Origin: Acinetobacter sp. B51(2017)
GTDB lineage: Bacteria; Pseudomonadota; Gammaproteobacteria; Pseudomonadales; Moraxellaceae
Direction of reading: 5' to 3'
DNA: 46,298 bases
Assembly: GCF_003711395.1 (NCBI RefSeq)
Contig: NZ_PJRJ01000022.1
Span: 1-46,298 of the forward strand
Shown: positions 8,204 to 18,784 of the stretch, piece by piece
Layout of the letters: every line of letters begins with the position of its first letter
How positions within the stretch are numbered: position 1 is the stretch's first letter
The notes under the pieces: generated by a model
The model's database searches: none
What the model was told of the DNA's origin: nothing
The model's input: only the letters and a program-made list of their open reading frames with translations
Made by a program: the position numbers and the translations under genes

Positions 8204-9652
8204 ATGTCTCATCCATCCACATTACAACAGCAGGTCTTAGACGACCGTGAAATTCGGCATTGTATCCATAACATCACCAGCAAAATTCAACAGCACCCCA
8301 TTTCCGACATTGTCGATGATCAAGGACATCAATATGTCGATCTTGTTTTAGAAGGTGGCGGGGTTTTAGGTATTGCCTTAGCAGGCTATACCTATGCCCT
8401 AGAACAAGCAGGCATTCGTTTTCTAAATATTGCGGGGACATCCGCAGGCGCGATCAATGCCGTGTTTTTAGCCACGCTTGCCAAACCTAACCAAATGTGC
8501 AGCGATAAACTGCTTGAACTGCTGAGTCGCATGCCGATGCAAGAGTTTATTGATGGCGGCAAATTAGCAAACTATGTAGTCGAGGCACTACAAAGCCAAC
8601 AATCCGACATATGGAAGAAAAAATTTAGTTTAAGCTTACTCAAAGATCTGCGCCGTTTCTTGTCCAAAGAGCGCATTGCGCTCAACTCAGGCCAACGCTT
8701 TGAACAGTGGCTGACAGAAAACCTAAGCATTAACCATATTGCTGACTTAGAGCAGCATCTAAAGTTAGCCCCCAACACGCTTAAACTGCGCCCCCAACGG
8801 GAATCTGAAGGCGCTTGCCCTATGCGTGCAGCCCATGCTGCACCACTGAGCGACCAACAACGGATAGAAAAAATTGCAGCCAATGTTCAGCTATGTATAG
8901 TCAGTGCCGACATTAGTGCCCAAAGTAAAATTGTATTTCCGCGTATGGCCGAACTCTATCAGCAGCAACAACTAACACTGGCCAAATGTGTACGTGCCTC
9001 AATGGCGATTCCGATTTTTTTTGAGCCTGTCCTGTTACAAGTCAATCCTCAAGCCGATTGGGGCAAATGGGTGGGTTACGAAGGTCAATTGCCTGAGCAA
9101 TCTGCTTTGGTCGATGGTGGGATCATGTCCAACTTCCCAATTGATATTTTTCATCAACGCCAATATGTACCGTTGTGTCCAACCTTTGGTGCTAAGTTAG
9201 ATACCGATCGTGAGCATCCACAAAATACTCAAGGCTTGTTGGCATTTTTAAGCGCTTTGTTTGATACCGCAAGACACACCTCAGACTTTAATTTTTTGCA
9301 CCAAAATCAGGATTATCGCCATTTAATTAGTTATATCGAGATTGCACGACATAAAGTGCCTGCCCCTGCGCTATGGTATCATTTTAAAGCCGATCAAGCG
9401 CGTGAGATTCATGAATTTCATTAGCTTGATTTTCAGATGCCACTCGAAAAACAATTAAAATTATTTAAGCTTGGTGTAGCTGCCGCTGCCGACTTTATTT
9501 TAGGGAATCAAGATAAATTACAGCATCAAAACCATGTGGCCAATTTTAAACAGCGTTTTCATCTTGAAGCCCAGCAGCCGACCTATATCCCTAAACCCAT
9601 CGCGCCTTTTGATTGGCAGGCCTATAAACACATCCGTGCCCAATTGTTATAA
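8204..9652 (+). pseudogene. Patatin-like phospholipase, C-terminus cut by an in-frame TAG
   Basis: The first 406 codons (8204-9424) encode a patatin domain: oxyanion loop GGGVLG (51-56), nucleophile elbow GTSAG with Ser80, and the DGG motif with Asp304. This is a Ser-Asp dyad lipid acyl hydrolase. Codon 407 (9422-9424) is TAG. The same frame then continues without a break to 9652 as LDFQMPLEKQLKLFKLGV, the kind of C-terminal helix (L-x-F-x-M...K-x-x-LF-x-x-G) that patatin-like proteins carry. The stop therefore probably replaces a TGG in a protein of about 482 aa. All catalytic residues are upstream, so the 406-aa product could still work, and it may be annotated as an intact CDS. GGAG lies ahead of the ATG. 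Confidence 0.8.
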
Positions 9653-9679
9653 AAAAAGACCCTCGCTCGGGTCTTTTTA
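9653..9679. terminator. Bidirectional terminator between the patatin gene and the thioesterase gene
   Basis: AAAAGACCC, a loop TCGCTC, and GGGTCTTTTT form a strong stem with A and T runs on its two sides, so it can end transcription from both converging genes. Confidence 0.8.
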
Positions 9680-9700
9680 GCTATTTAAGTCTAACACCGA

Positions 9701-10198
9701 TCAATAAGCATAAGAGGCAATTGCCGTTGCAATCAGCTCATGTTGATCATTGACCATATTCATACGCATGGTACAGCCCTTACGTCCCATGCGTAGCGCC
9801 TCAGCGGTGGCAATAAAATATTCACCACGCCCCGGTTTTAAATAATCGACACGAATATCCAAGGTCGCCAAACGTGCAGCTTGTAAACTCACTTGTTCAA
9901 AGGTCTCTTTGGTGGCTTTTTTATAGAGCTCTGCCATGGCAATAATCCCGCCCACACTATCGAGCAGCGTTGCCGTTGAACCACCATGCAAAATTTGGTA
10001 TTGCAGATTACCAATCAGGTGTGGCTGCATTTGAATATAAGCTTGGATTTGACCATCGACCACACGCATTTGCATGGCATTATGTTGAAAAAATGGCGAA
10101 CTATTAAAGGCTTGGCACAACTTTTCAAATACAGCATTGATTTCAATTTTTTCGCCGAGATTTAACTCACCCGTCCACTTTTTCACAACATCATTCAT
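9701..10198 (-). CDS. PaaI-family (hotdog) acyl-CoA thioesterase
   Basis: The 165-aa product has the single hotdog domain of the PaaI/YigI-like thioesterases. The core reads LHGGSTATLLDSVGG, with the His-Gly-Gly and the acidic residue of the active site, and then RLATLDIRVDYLKPGRGEYF. Members hydrolyse acyl-CoA or aryl-CoA thioesters in the cytoplasm; the substrate cannot be told from sequence. An N-terminal extension of about 50 residues precedes the domain. It is transcribed away from hemB and ends at the shared terminator with the patatin gene. The ATG at 10198 has only a weak ribosome site. Confidence 0.8.
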   Translation of the reverse strand: MNDVVKKWTGELNLGEKIEINAVFEKLCQAFNSSPFFQHNAMQMRVVDGQIQAYIQMQPHLIGNLQYQILHGGSTATLLDSVGGIIAMAELYKKATKETFEQVSLQAARLATLDIRVDYLKPGRGEYFIATAEALRMGRKGCTMRMNMVNDQHELIATAIASYAY

Positions 10199-10265
10199 TT
10201 TTTCAAATTACCTTAACAACAATTTACAATGACCATTGTGTCATTATAGAGCTACAATAAACTAA

Positions 10266-11306
<1,041 letters not shown>

Positions 11307-11325
11307 AGCGGTGCACCAGCATCCA

Positions 11326-11348
11326 AGGTCAGCTTAGGCTGGCCTTTT
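11326..11348 (+). terminator. Terminator of hemB, overlapping the end of the epimerase pseudogene
   Basis: AGGTCAGC (11326-11333) pairs with GCTGGCCT (11338-11345), one G-T pair allowed, with loop TTAG and then TTT. The loop contains the TAA stop of the gene on the other strand. Confidence 0.65.
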
Positions 11349-12245
11349 GCTGTGCTTTAAATTACTTAACGCATGTTGCAAGCTTTGAAAATGAAAAAGA
11401 AATCCTGCATCATGTAAGTTTTTCGGTGTGACAAACTGCCCATTTAGAATCAATTGTGCTTGTTCACCCATCAGCATATGAAACGGCCATGCAGGTGCAT
11501 TAAAATACGGACGCTTATTGAACAACTGTGCTGCGTGTTGTGCAAATTGGGCTTGGCTGGTCAGTTCTGGCGCAACCACATTAAACAAACGTTTTTGGGT
11601 GGGCGTGCGCATTAAAAACTCAATCGCTCTTAATACATCATGAATATGTACCCATGCCACAGGCTGCTGCCCGCTAGCAATTTTAGCTGCCAAACTCAAT
11701 TTAATTGGCAATAGCATTTGCGGCAAAATTCCACCTTGTTTAGCAAAAACCACACCTAAACGGATAATCTTAGTATTAAATTGGCTAAATTTAAGCGCGC
11801 TATATTCCCATTTTTGGCATAACTGCGACATAAAGATATCTTGACTTGGACTATCTTCGGCACAGACATGCTGCCACTGCTGCTGGCTATCAATGCCGTA
11901 ATACCCCACTGCAGAACCTGAAATAATGCTGTGCGGATGAAGCTTATGTGCAATTAAATATTCATACAAACGTTCGGTCGTTTCGACTCGACTTTGAATG
12001 AGTTTTTGCTTACGCGCTGCAGTCCAGCGCCCTTTACCAATACTTTCTCCAGCCAAATTCACCACATAGTCAATGTAGCGCTCACCAATTTGCTGAAAAT
12101 CGCGAATTCATGTCACGGCGTAGCTGTCAATTTGCGCTTGACGGCTCAAGGCAATCACCTCATAACCACGCGCCACCAAAAAAGGGATTAAATGTGAACC
12201 AATAAAACCACTTGCACCGGTAATTAAAACTGACGGTTTAGACAT
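11334..12245 (-). pseudogene. TIGR01777-family NAD(P) epimerase (YfcH-like), broken by an in-frame TGA
   Basis: Read from the ATG at 12245 the protein begins MSKPSVLITGASGFIGSHLI, the Rossmann NAD(P) site (GASGFIG) of the extended SDR family. After 45 codons a TGA at 12108-12110 stops the frame, and the same frame then runs on to 11334 with VVNLAGESIGKGRWTAARKQ and ISGSAVGYYG, hallmarks of TIGR01777 proteins such as E. coli YfcH. The TGA sits in AVT-stop-IRDF, near the place where YfcH has VTLW, so a TGG to TGA change is likely. Full length would be 303 aa, normal for the family. The downstream piece alone (from GTG 12065) lacks the cofactor site and should not work. The biological role of this family is poorly known. 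Confidence 0.85.
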
Positions 12246-12299
12246 GCATGACCTATATCATTAATATTTATTTTTGTGTACAGCGCATACCATATCGCA

Positions 12300-12746
12300 C
12301 TATTGCGGATCAGGAAACATTTTGGCTGCCATGCGTTTGGCTTGTGGCCCATAAAACCAAAATACAACCAGATAAAACGGAATCATAAAAATCAACAAGC
12401 GCGAAATCAGCATGAGCTGAAATTCTACATTTAGGGCTTCTTTTAACCATAGTGCCCCAATGTTAGGAATGTTTAGATTAAACAGCAATGGCCCAAGCAC
12501 GGCAAATATATAATTATAGAAAAAGAAAATCAGTACATAGATCAGGCTAAAACGATTACGTTCAAGACGCGTTGGGGCACGGCGTTCTTTTTTAAGAAAA
12601 TGAAATAACAATAAAATACTACTGATTAAAAATGGCAAAGCAGTTAACACTTGTCCTACCCCGCGAGGTAATAAAGCTGCTATTACACCCATCAACATAG
12701 TAAATAAGACTAAGTAAATGAAAAATCTTAAAAAATATTTAAACAT
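12300..12746 (-). CDS. Small inner-membrane protein, ABZJ_00895-like
   Basis: The 148-aa protein has four hydrophobic segments (about residues 4-27, 33-50, 68-90 and 112-132) separated by a basic loop KKERRAPTRLERNRFS. The layout and that loop resemble the Acinetobacter-restricted ABZJ_00895 family as I remember it, which has no known function. It follows the epimerase on the opposite side of a 54-bp gap and reads in the same direction, possibly as its upstream partner. No catalytic motif is visible. Confidence 0.65.
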   Translation of the reverse strand: MFKYFLRFFIYLVLFTMLMGVIAALLPRGVGQVLTALPFLISSILLLFHFLKKERRAPTRLERNRFSLIYVLIFFFYNYIFAVLGPLLFNLNIPNIGALWLKEALNVEFQLMLISRLLIFMIPFYLVVFWFYGPQAKRMAAKMFPDPQ

Positions 12747-12847
12747 ATGCTGCTTTTATCATCCAATAGCGAGAGTTCTGATCACAGTATAAAAAAAAAA
12801 ATTATTTTTTTAAGTTTTATTGTCAACCAATTGCAAAACAAACACGT

Positions 12848-13024
12848 TATAAAGGGTACAGGTCTGTAGCAGCCGAGCGTTTGTACTGGCATCCACAAAT
12901 TTCGGTGACCTTCTATAGCAATAATAATGCATTTTGTTTTGACTGGCGTGTAGCAGCCACAACGGTCAGCACAAAATATTTTTTGACCGACGATTTCCTA
13001 TCACTCGAATCGTCGGTCTTTTAT
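12848..13024 (+). ncRNA. Candidate small RNA with two TGTAGCAGCC hairpin loops and a terminator
   Basis: The 346-bp gap between the membrane protein and sbcD contains no gene. It ends on the plus strand in a strong Rho-independent terminator that no plus-strand gene upstream would need. A TATAAA (12848-12853) could be a -10, giving a transcript of about 165 nt from near 12860. Within it TGTAGCAGCC occurs twice (12865-12874 and 12949-12958). Each copy can be placed in a hairpin loop: GTACA/TGTAC closes the first, and TGAC/GTCA with GTG/CAC closes the second. Repeated loops on a short, terminated transcript are typical of antisense-acting small RNAs. There is no good -35 and no evidence of expression. 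Confidence 0.45.
12985..13024 (+). terminator. Strong terminator upstream of sbcD
   Basis: GACCGACGATT (12985-12995) pairs perfectly with AATCGTCGGTC (13008-13018), loop 12 nt, followed by TTTTATTTT. It works only on the plus strand. It would end the candidate small RNA and insulate sbcDC. Confidence 0.8.
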
Positions 13025-13092
13025 TTTCTGGCTCTAGCATTTTAAGCGCGCTTTTCCTTATAGTAGACAGCGGCATTTTTTGGGGCAACAAC

Positions 13093-14343
13093 ATGAGCGT
13101 GCGATTTTTTCATACTTCGGACTGGCATTTAGGGCAATTCTTTCATAATCATGATCGTGATTATGAACATCAGCATTTTTTGGCTTGGCTATTACAACAA
13201 ATTAAAGCTAAACAACCGCATGCTCTACTGATTGCTGGTGATATTTTTGATGTAGTCAATCCCGCTTCAAGTGCTCAAAAGCAACTCTATCAATTTTTAA
13301 CCGATGCCCATGCTATCGCGCCGCACATGCAAACCCTGATGATTGCAGGTAATCATGATTCAGGTTATCGGATTGAGCAAGTCGAGCCATTTTTAGCCAA
13401 ATTTAATGCCAAAGCCGTGGGTGTGATTCGGCGTAATGCACAGCATGAGTTTGATTTAGGACGCTTATTGGTGCCGATTCATGATGCACAAGGACAAATT
13501 ATTGCTTGGTGTTTAACACTACCTTATTTACGTAGTGCCGAAATCACGGGGTTAAATGAACACACCAGCAACAGCCAAAGTGCCATTTCCTATTTACATC
13601 AACAATTAATTGCCGAAGCCAAAGCACGAAAACAGCCACATCAAGCTTTAATTTTAATGTCACACGCCCATATGCAAGGCGCTCAAACTTCAGATTCCGA
13701 GCGCCCGATTGTGATTGGCAATGAAGAAGCACTATCAACGGCACTTTTTGACGATGTGATTGATTATGTTGCCCTTGGACATTTGCACAAGCCGCAAAAA
13801 GTGACCGAGGAGCATATTCGTTATAGTGGCTCACCAATTCCACTGTCGTTTAGCGAACGCCATTACCCGCATCAAGTGCTCGATATTCAACTCGATATCA
13901 GTGCACCAGCCAAACAACGCTTATGTATTGAAGCTATGCCAGTGCCACGTACTGTGGATTTAATTCGGATTCGACAAGATTTAAGCACGCTGATCGATGC
14001 AGTCAAAGCCCTACCGCAAGGCAAAATTGACAATCTCAATGCACGGCATTTTCTAGAAATTGAATATACAAGCGACGCCCCGCCGCCTGTGGATTTACGC
14101 CAGCAAATTGAAATGGCATTGCCCAAAGATCGCTATCGCTTATTAAGAATCAGTCGGATTTATCAAGCCACTGCCAGCCATGATACACCTCAAAGCAGGA
14201 TTGATTTAGCCCCGCCCACACCAGAGGACTTATTTCATCGCATTTGGCAAAACATGGGCTATCAATTAGATGCCGAAGTACAACGTGATTTTCAGCAACT
14301 TTTGGCTGAAGCGCAGCATGATCTTGATGAAAAACAAGGATAA
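13093..14343 (+). CDS. sbcD: Nuclease SbcCD subunit D (Mre11-type)
   Basis: SbcD is the nuclease of the SbcCD complex, which cuts hairpins and blocked DNA ends. The 416-aa protein shows the calcineurin-like metallophosphatase motifs in order: HTSDWHLG (7-14), AGDIFD, GNHDSGYR, SHAHMQG and ALGHLHKPQ, which bind the two Mn2+ ions. The C-terminal part is the capping and SbcC-binding region. The length agrees with E. coli SbcD (400 aa). It lies 9 bp ahead of sbcC and forms an operon with it. The long tandem hairpin array elsewhere in this window is the kind of palindromic DNA SbcCD acts on. Confidence 0.95.
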   Translation: MSVRFFHTSDWHLGQFFHNHDRDYEHQHFLAWLLQQIKAKQPHALLIAGDIFDVVNPASSAQKQLYQFLTDAHAIAPHMQTLMIAGNHDSGYRIEQVEPFLAKFNAKAVGVIRRNAQHEFDLGRLLVPIHDAQGQIIAWCLTLPYLRSAEITGLNEHTSNSQSAISYLHQQLIAEAKARKQPHQALILMSHAHMQGAQTSDSERPIVIGNEEALSTALFDDVIDYVALGHLHKPQKVTEEHIRYSGSPIPLSFSERHYPHQVLDIQLDISAPAKQRLCIEAMPVPRTVDLIRIRQDLSTLIDAVKALPQGKIDNLNARHFLEIEYTSDAPPPVDLRQQIEMALPKDRYRLLRISRIYQATASHDTPQSRIDLAPPTPEDLFHRIWQNMGYQLDAEVQRDFQQLLAEAQHDLDEKQG

Positions 14344-14352
14344 ATCTTTGCC

Positions 14353-17300
14353 ATGAAAATTTTACGTTTAAGTTTAAGCAATTTGGCATCGATTGCAGAG
14401 CCGCAGCATATTCATTTTGAACACGCCCCGTTGGCACATGCGGGCTTAATTGCCATTACAGGTAAAACTGGCGCAGGTAAATCGACGCTACTCGATGCCA
14501 TGTGTTTGGCCTTATATGATCGTATTCCACGTTTAACTGGCGCTGCGGGTAGCATCAAAGATATTGCGGGCAATGATTTATCCATTAAAGACCCCAAACA
14601 GATTTTACGTCGCGGTTGCACCTCAGGTTTTGCTGAACTGGAATTTATTGCCTTAGATGGCCAACGCTATCAAGCACGTTGGGAAGTATGGCGCGCGCAT
14701 AAAAAAGCCGATGGTAACTTAAAATATAACCGTGCGATTACCTGTTTAGATGATCAACGCCTGCTGAATCATAAGGTTTCCGAGGCCACGCCTTTAATTG
14801 AAAAACTCATAGGTTTAAGTTTTGAACAATTTACCCGTGCAGTATTATTGGCGCAATCTGAAGTCGGGGCGTTTTTAAAAGCCAAAGACCATGAACGTGC
14901 TGATTTACTTGAATATCTTACCAATTCGCAAATCTTTAGCGAGGTAAGTAAAAAGTCTGCGGAAAAATATAGCCAAATCAAACAACAGCGTAGTGAGCTA
15001 GAAAATGTGATGGGTCATTTAAGCCTGTTGTCGGAACAAGAGCTGTTGGAGTTAAAACAACAGCAACATGCTCTAGATTTACAGCTTAAAAACCTGCACC
15101 AATCTGAAAAAATTCTCGACAATGAACGTAAATGGTATCTAGAGCACGATCAACTCTATGCCGAAGTACAGGGCAAAAAAGAAGTCTATAGCGTACAACT
15201 TGATGCGCTCAAGCAATCTGCCGCGCAACAACAACTATTACAACAACTTGATGATTTTCAAGCTATTCGGGCGCAATTTGTACAACGGGCACGTTTGCAA
15301 CCTTTGCAGCATGCCACCTTAAAACAACACGCTGAATTTATGCAGTCCTTTGCAGCATTGCAACTCGAAGTTGAGCAGCAACAAGCCGCGCTACAACAGC
15401 AGTTAGACCGCCAACAGCAGTTTGAACAACACTGCCTTGCTGTTAAGCCTCAGCTAGAACGCGGACTACAACTAGATCACGACATCAAAACGGTATCTGA
15501 TCAATATAAAAAACTCAGCGCAGAACAACAGCAATTACGCCAGTCTCAGCTTGAACCCTTACAGACGAGCTTAAACCAGCAGCAAAGCGAGTTAGACGCA
15601 TGGCAAAACAAGCAACAACAGCTCGACTTAGCACTGAGCAAGAGCCAATTTTTAGCGTGCTTTGATCAAGAGCCGCAAAGTGTGGTCAATGCCCTGCAGC
15701 GCTATGCACAGCAATATCACTTACTTGAGCAGCAGGCTGCGCAAATTTTAGCTCAGCCTTTGGCTGTGCTACAACAGCAACAACAGGATTTAAGTCAGCA
15801 ATTACAAGCCTATACTGCGCAATATCCAAGCCTTGAACACTTAAGCCAAAGCTTGAGCAATACCCAGAAGCACAAGCAAGGTCAGCAAACTGCTGTGCTG
15901 CAATTGCAACATCAACAGCAGCAACTTGAACAACTGTTGGCCAGTGAACAAGAAGCAGACACCCTACAGCACAGCATACAAGTGCAACAAGCTGAGTTAG
16001 TTAAACTTGAGTACAGCATTACAAAGCTTAGCAGCGAACACTACGAACAAGAAACCGCTTATAGCCAACTTCAATATATCTTAGAACAACAACGACAATT
16101 ACACAGTAATCATGTACAGCAACTACGGGCACAACTCAAACCCAATGAAGCATGTCTGGTCTGTGGTAGCCATCAACATCCTTTTATAGAGGATCACAGC
16201 GCACTAGAAAAAGGGTTATTGCAGCTGCACGAACAGCAGCGCCAACACGCCCAGCAAGCATTGCAGCAGCTGCATGTTCAGCTGCAACAACAGCAGATTG
16301 AACAATCTAAATTACACACTCTCGTACAGCAACAACAATTGCGCTTACAACACATCGCCAGCCAACGTGCAGAGCAACTTCACAACATACTGCACAATTT
16401 GCAGCAACTCGGCTATGAATTCCCAGAAGCACAGGTTCAAGCTGTACAAGCGTTTATCACGGCGCAAATCAACCATCTGCAACAGCACATTCAAGCCTTA
16501 ACCTCACAAGAAGATCAACAATACCAGCTACTCGAAGAGTGGCGTAGCGCCCTCAACCAACAGCAACAACTCGAACTCAATATTCAGCGCCGCTTACAGC
16601 TAGAACAAGGTATTCAAACGATTGTATGTATGCTGCCTGAACGCTATCAGCAGCAGATGCCTATCGCTTGGCTGGACGATGTACAGCAACAACTTAAACA
16701 GCGCATTGCCCAACTGCACAGCCAAAAGCAACTTGCAACTGCCTTTAATCAAACACAGCAGCAGCTTGAAAAAATGAACCTGCAATATCAAAGTGCCGAG
16801 CAACGCGAGCAAGCGCTTGGTCTAGAGATTACGCAGCTGATTGAGCAAGGTAAACAATTGCGGCAACAATTGGCGGCACTCACCGAGCAGTATGCGGGAC
16901 AATGCTATCGTTTAGCCTCGGAATGGCAACAAGCCTTAGACAGCCAAGCCCAGCAACAACGCCAACAGCTTGAACAACAACGGCTGCTCACAACACAAGC
17001 TGAGCAAAATCTACATGCGGCACATCTCAAGCAACAAAGTTTTATTAGTCAGTTACAGCAAATTGAAAATGAGCTGGCGCAAGTGCAAAGCGCAATTAGC
17101 GCGTGGCAAGCCAGCCACCCAAGCGCTAGCCCTGAGCACATTGAAACGTGGCTTGCGATTGACCTTGCTCAGCATCAACAGATTCGCCATAGTCTGCATC
17201 ATCAACAACAACTGTTGGAAAATGCCAAAACAGCATGGCAAGTGCTCGAAGAGCGTTATCACGCGCATTTACAACAACAACCTGAACATACACTGGCTGA

Positions 17301-17952
17301 ACTTGAGCAGCAATTGGCACAGTTAGTCGTGCAAAAAAGCCAACAACAAGAGACTTTAAATGAGCTAGATGCCAAATTACGCATTCATGCCAATAATCAA
17401 CGTACCTATCAGCAGTATCACAGCCAAATTGAACAGATTAAAGCTGAAGAATATCGTTGGGGGCGGATTTACGAGTTAATTGGACATCGTGAAGGGACTA
17501 AATTCCAAAAAATTGCCCAAGAACATCATTTAGATATTTTAGTGGAATATGCTAATCAGCAATTACAACCACTGGCACCACGTTATCAACTACATCGTAT
17601 TGCTGACAGTTTAAGTCTGGCAATTATTGACTTAGATATGAACAGTGAAATCCGCCCTGTGTTATCCCTTTCGGGGGGCGAAAGCTTTTTGGTGTCTTTG
17701 GCTTTAGCGCTGGCGATTGCCAATATGGCAGCAGGTTCCATGAAACTCGAATCGTTATTTATTGATGAAGGTTTTGGCAGCCTTGATCCTGCATCACTGC
17801 ATATGGTGATGAATGCTTTAGATCATTTACAAAGCCAAGGCCGTAAAGTGGTGCTGATCTCGCATGTTCAAGAAATGCATGAACGTATTCCCGTACAGAT
17901 TCAAGTCAAAGCTGTCGGGGGTGGTGCAAGCCAAATTAAAATTGTCAGCTAA
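14353..17952 (+). CDS. sbcC: Nuclease SbcCD subunit C (Rad50-type SMC ATPase)
   Basis: This 1199-aa protein has the Rad50/SbcC plan: an ATP head with Walker A GKTGAGKST (Lys43), a long coiled coil, a zinc hook Cys601-x-x-Cys604 (CLVCGS), a second coiled coil, and a C-terminal head with signature LSGGES and Walker B FIDEGFGSLD. It powers and positions the SbcD nuclease. The coiled-coil arms are exceptionally rich in glutamine, with many QQ and QQQ runs; this is also the reason for several open frames in other phases, which I treat as shadows. The ATG is preceded by only a weak ribosome site, so translation may be coupled to sbcD. Confidence 0.95.
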   Translation: MKILRLSLSNLASIAEPQHIHFEHAPLAHAGLIAITGKTGAGKSTLLDAMCLALYDRIPRLTGAAGSIKDIAGNDLSIKDPKQILRRGCTSGFAELEFIALDGQRYQARWEVWRAHKKADGNLKYNRAITCLDDQRLLNHKVSEATPLIEKLIGLSFEQFTRAVLLAQSEVGAFLKAKDHERADLLEYLTNSQIFSEVSKKSAEKYSQIKQQRSELENVMGHLSLLSEQELLELKQQQHALDLQLKNLHQSEKILDNERKWYLEHDQLYAEVQGKKEVYSVQLDALKQSAAQQQLLQQLDDFQAIRAQFVQRARLQPLQHATLKQHAEFMQSFAALQLEVEQQQAALQQQLDRQQQFEQHCLAVKPQLERGLQLDHDIKTVSDQYKKLSAEQQQLRQSQLEPLQTSLNQQQSELDAWQNKQQQLDLALSKSQFLACFDQEPQSVVNALQRYAQQYHLLEQQAAQILAQPLAVLQQQQQDLSQQLQAYTAQYPSLEHLSQSLSNTQKHKQGQQTAVLQLQHQQQQLEQLLASEQEADTLQHSIQVQQAELVKLEYSITKLSSEHYEQETAYSQLQYILEQQRQLHSNHVQQLRAQLKPNEACLVCGSHQHPFIEDHSALEKGLLQLHEQQRQHAQQALQQLHVQLQQQQIEQSKLHTLVQQQQLRLQHIASQRAEQLHNILHNLQQLGYEFPEAQVQAVQAFITAQINHLQQHIQALTSQEDQQYQLLEEWRSALNQQQQLELNIQRRLQLEQGIQTIVCMLPERYQQQMPIAWLDDVQQQLKQRIAQLHSQKQLATAFNQTQQQLEKMNLQYQSAEQREQALGLEITQLIEQGKQLRQQLAALTEQYAGQCYRLASEWQQALDSQAQQQRQQLEQQRLLTTQAEQNLHAAHLKQQSFISQLQQIENELAQVQSAISAWQASHPSASPEHIETWLAIDLAQHQQIRHSLHHQQQLLENAKTAWQVLEERYHAHLQQQPEHTLAELEQQLAQLVVQKSQQQETLNELDAKLRIHANNQRTYQQYHSQIEQIKAEEYRWGRIYELIGHREGTKFQKIAQEHHLDILVEYANQQLQPLAPRYQLHRIADSLSLAIIDLDMNSEIRPVLSLSGGESFLVSLALALAIANMAAGSMKLESLFIDEGFGSLDPASLHMVMNALDHLQSQGRKVVLISHVQEMHERIPVQIQVKAVGGGASQIKIVS

Positions 17953-17970
17953 TTTCAAATGGATGTAACT

Positions 17971-18723
17971 ATGTCAAAGCAAATTCTTCCCCTACAGGGT
18001 AAAACGGCCTTAGTCACTGGTGGTTCTCGCTCGATTGGCGCAGCAATCGCCCAGCGTCTTGCTCAAGATGGTGCACGCGTTGCCATCACCTATCAACATT
18101 CAGCCCTACAAGCGCAGCAGGTGGTCGACAATATTGTTGCCATGGGAGGTCAAGCCATCGCGATTCAAGCCGATGCCGCTCAACCCGAAGCAGTACGCCA
18201 AGCTGTAACCACCACAGTACAGACCTTTGCGGGTTTAGATATTTTAGTTAATAACGCTGGGATTAGCGTGTTTGGTGCAATTGATGAGGTGAGTCTCGAA
18301 GATTTAGAGAAAAGCATGGCAACCAATGTTACAGGTGTGTTTGTAGCGACTCAAGAAGCACTGCGTCATATGCAAGCAGGTGGGCGTATCATTCATATTG
18401 GCTCTGCCATGACCCGCTATGCCGCTTTTGCAGGTATCTGTTTATATACCATGAGTAAAGCCGCTATTGCAGGTTTTAACCGCAGCTTAGTCCGTGATTT
18501 AGGCCCACGAGGTATTACCAGCAATATTGTGCATCCAGGCTCTACCGATACCGATATGAATCCTGCCAATAGTGACATGAGTCAGATGATTGTACCTGGC
18601 ATTGCGCTTGGGCGTTATGCACAATCCAATGAGATTGCCAATGTGGTGGCCTTTTTAGCCAGTCCAGAAGCGTCTTATGTCACTGGTGCAGAAATTATTG
18701 CCGACGGTGGCTATACCGCTTAA
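17971..18723 (+). CDS. Short-chain dehydrogenase/reductase (SDR), FabG-like
   Basis: A classical SDR of 250 aa with the cofactor site TGGSRSIG (16-23), the NNAG motif, a serine in HIGSAM, the catalytic Tyr159-x-x-x-Lys163 (YTMSK) and the C-terminal YVTGAEIIADGGYTA. It oxidises or reduces a hydroxy/keto group with NAD(P)H; the substrate is unknown. An Arg after the GGS suggests NADP(H). The ATG at 17971 is preferred over 17959 because GGA sits at the right distance before it. It follows sbcC by 18 bp but is unlikely to be functionally linked. Confidence 0.85.
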   Translation: MSKQILPLQGKTALVTGGSRSIGAAIAQRLAQDGARVAITYQHSALQAQQVVDNIVAMGGQAIAIQADAAQPEAVRQAVTTTVQTFAGLDILVNNAGISVFGAIDEVSLEDLEKSMATNVTGVFVATQEALRHMQAGGRIIHIGSAMTRYAAFAGICLYTMSKAAIAGFNRSLVRDLGPRGITSNIVHPGSTDTDMNPANSDMSQMIVPGIALGRYAQSNEIANVVAFLASPEASYVTGAEIIADGGYTA

Positions 18724-18737
18724 AGACAGCTTTTTAA

Positions 18738-18772
18738 ACGATGCAGCGCTGCCCTCATCTATGCTGCATCGT
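18738..18772. terminator. Hairpin between convergent SDR and yggS genes
   Basis: ACGATGCAGC (18738-18747) pairs perfectly with GCTGCATCGT (18763-18772). There is no T run right after the stem on the plus strand, so it is a possible but not a classical terminator. Confidence 0.5.
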
Positions 18773-18784
18773 GGTGTAAATTGA

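Noticed and set aside
13544..17326. Several open frames antisense or out of phase to sbcD and sbcC
   Set aside because: They are by-products of the CAG/CAA-rich coding sequence and have no start signals or family resemblance.
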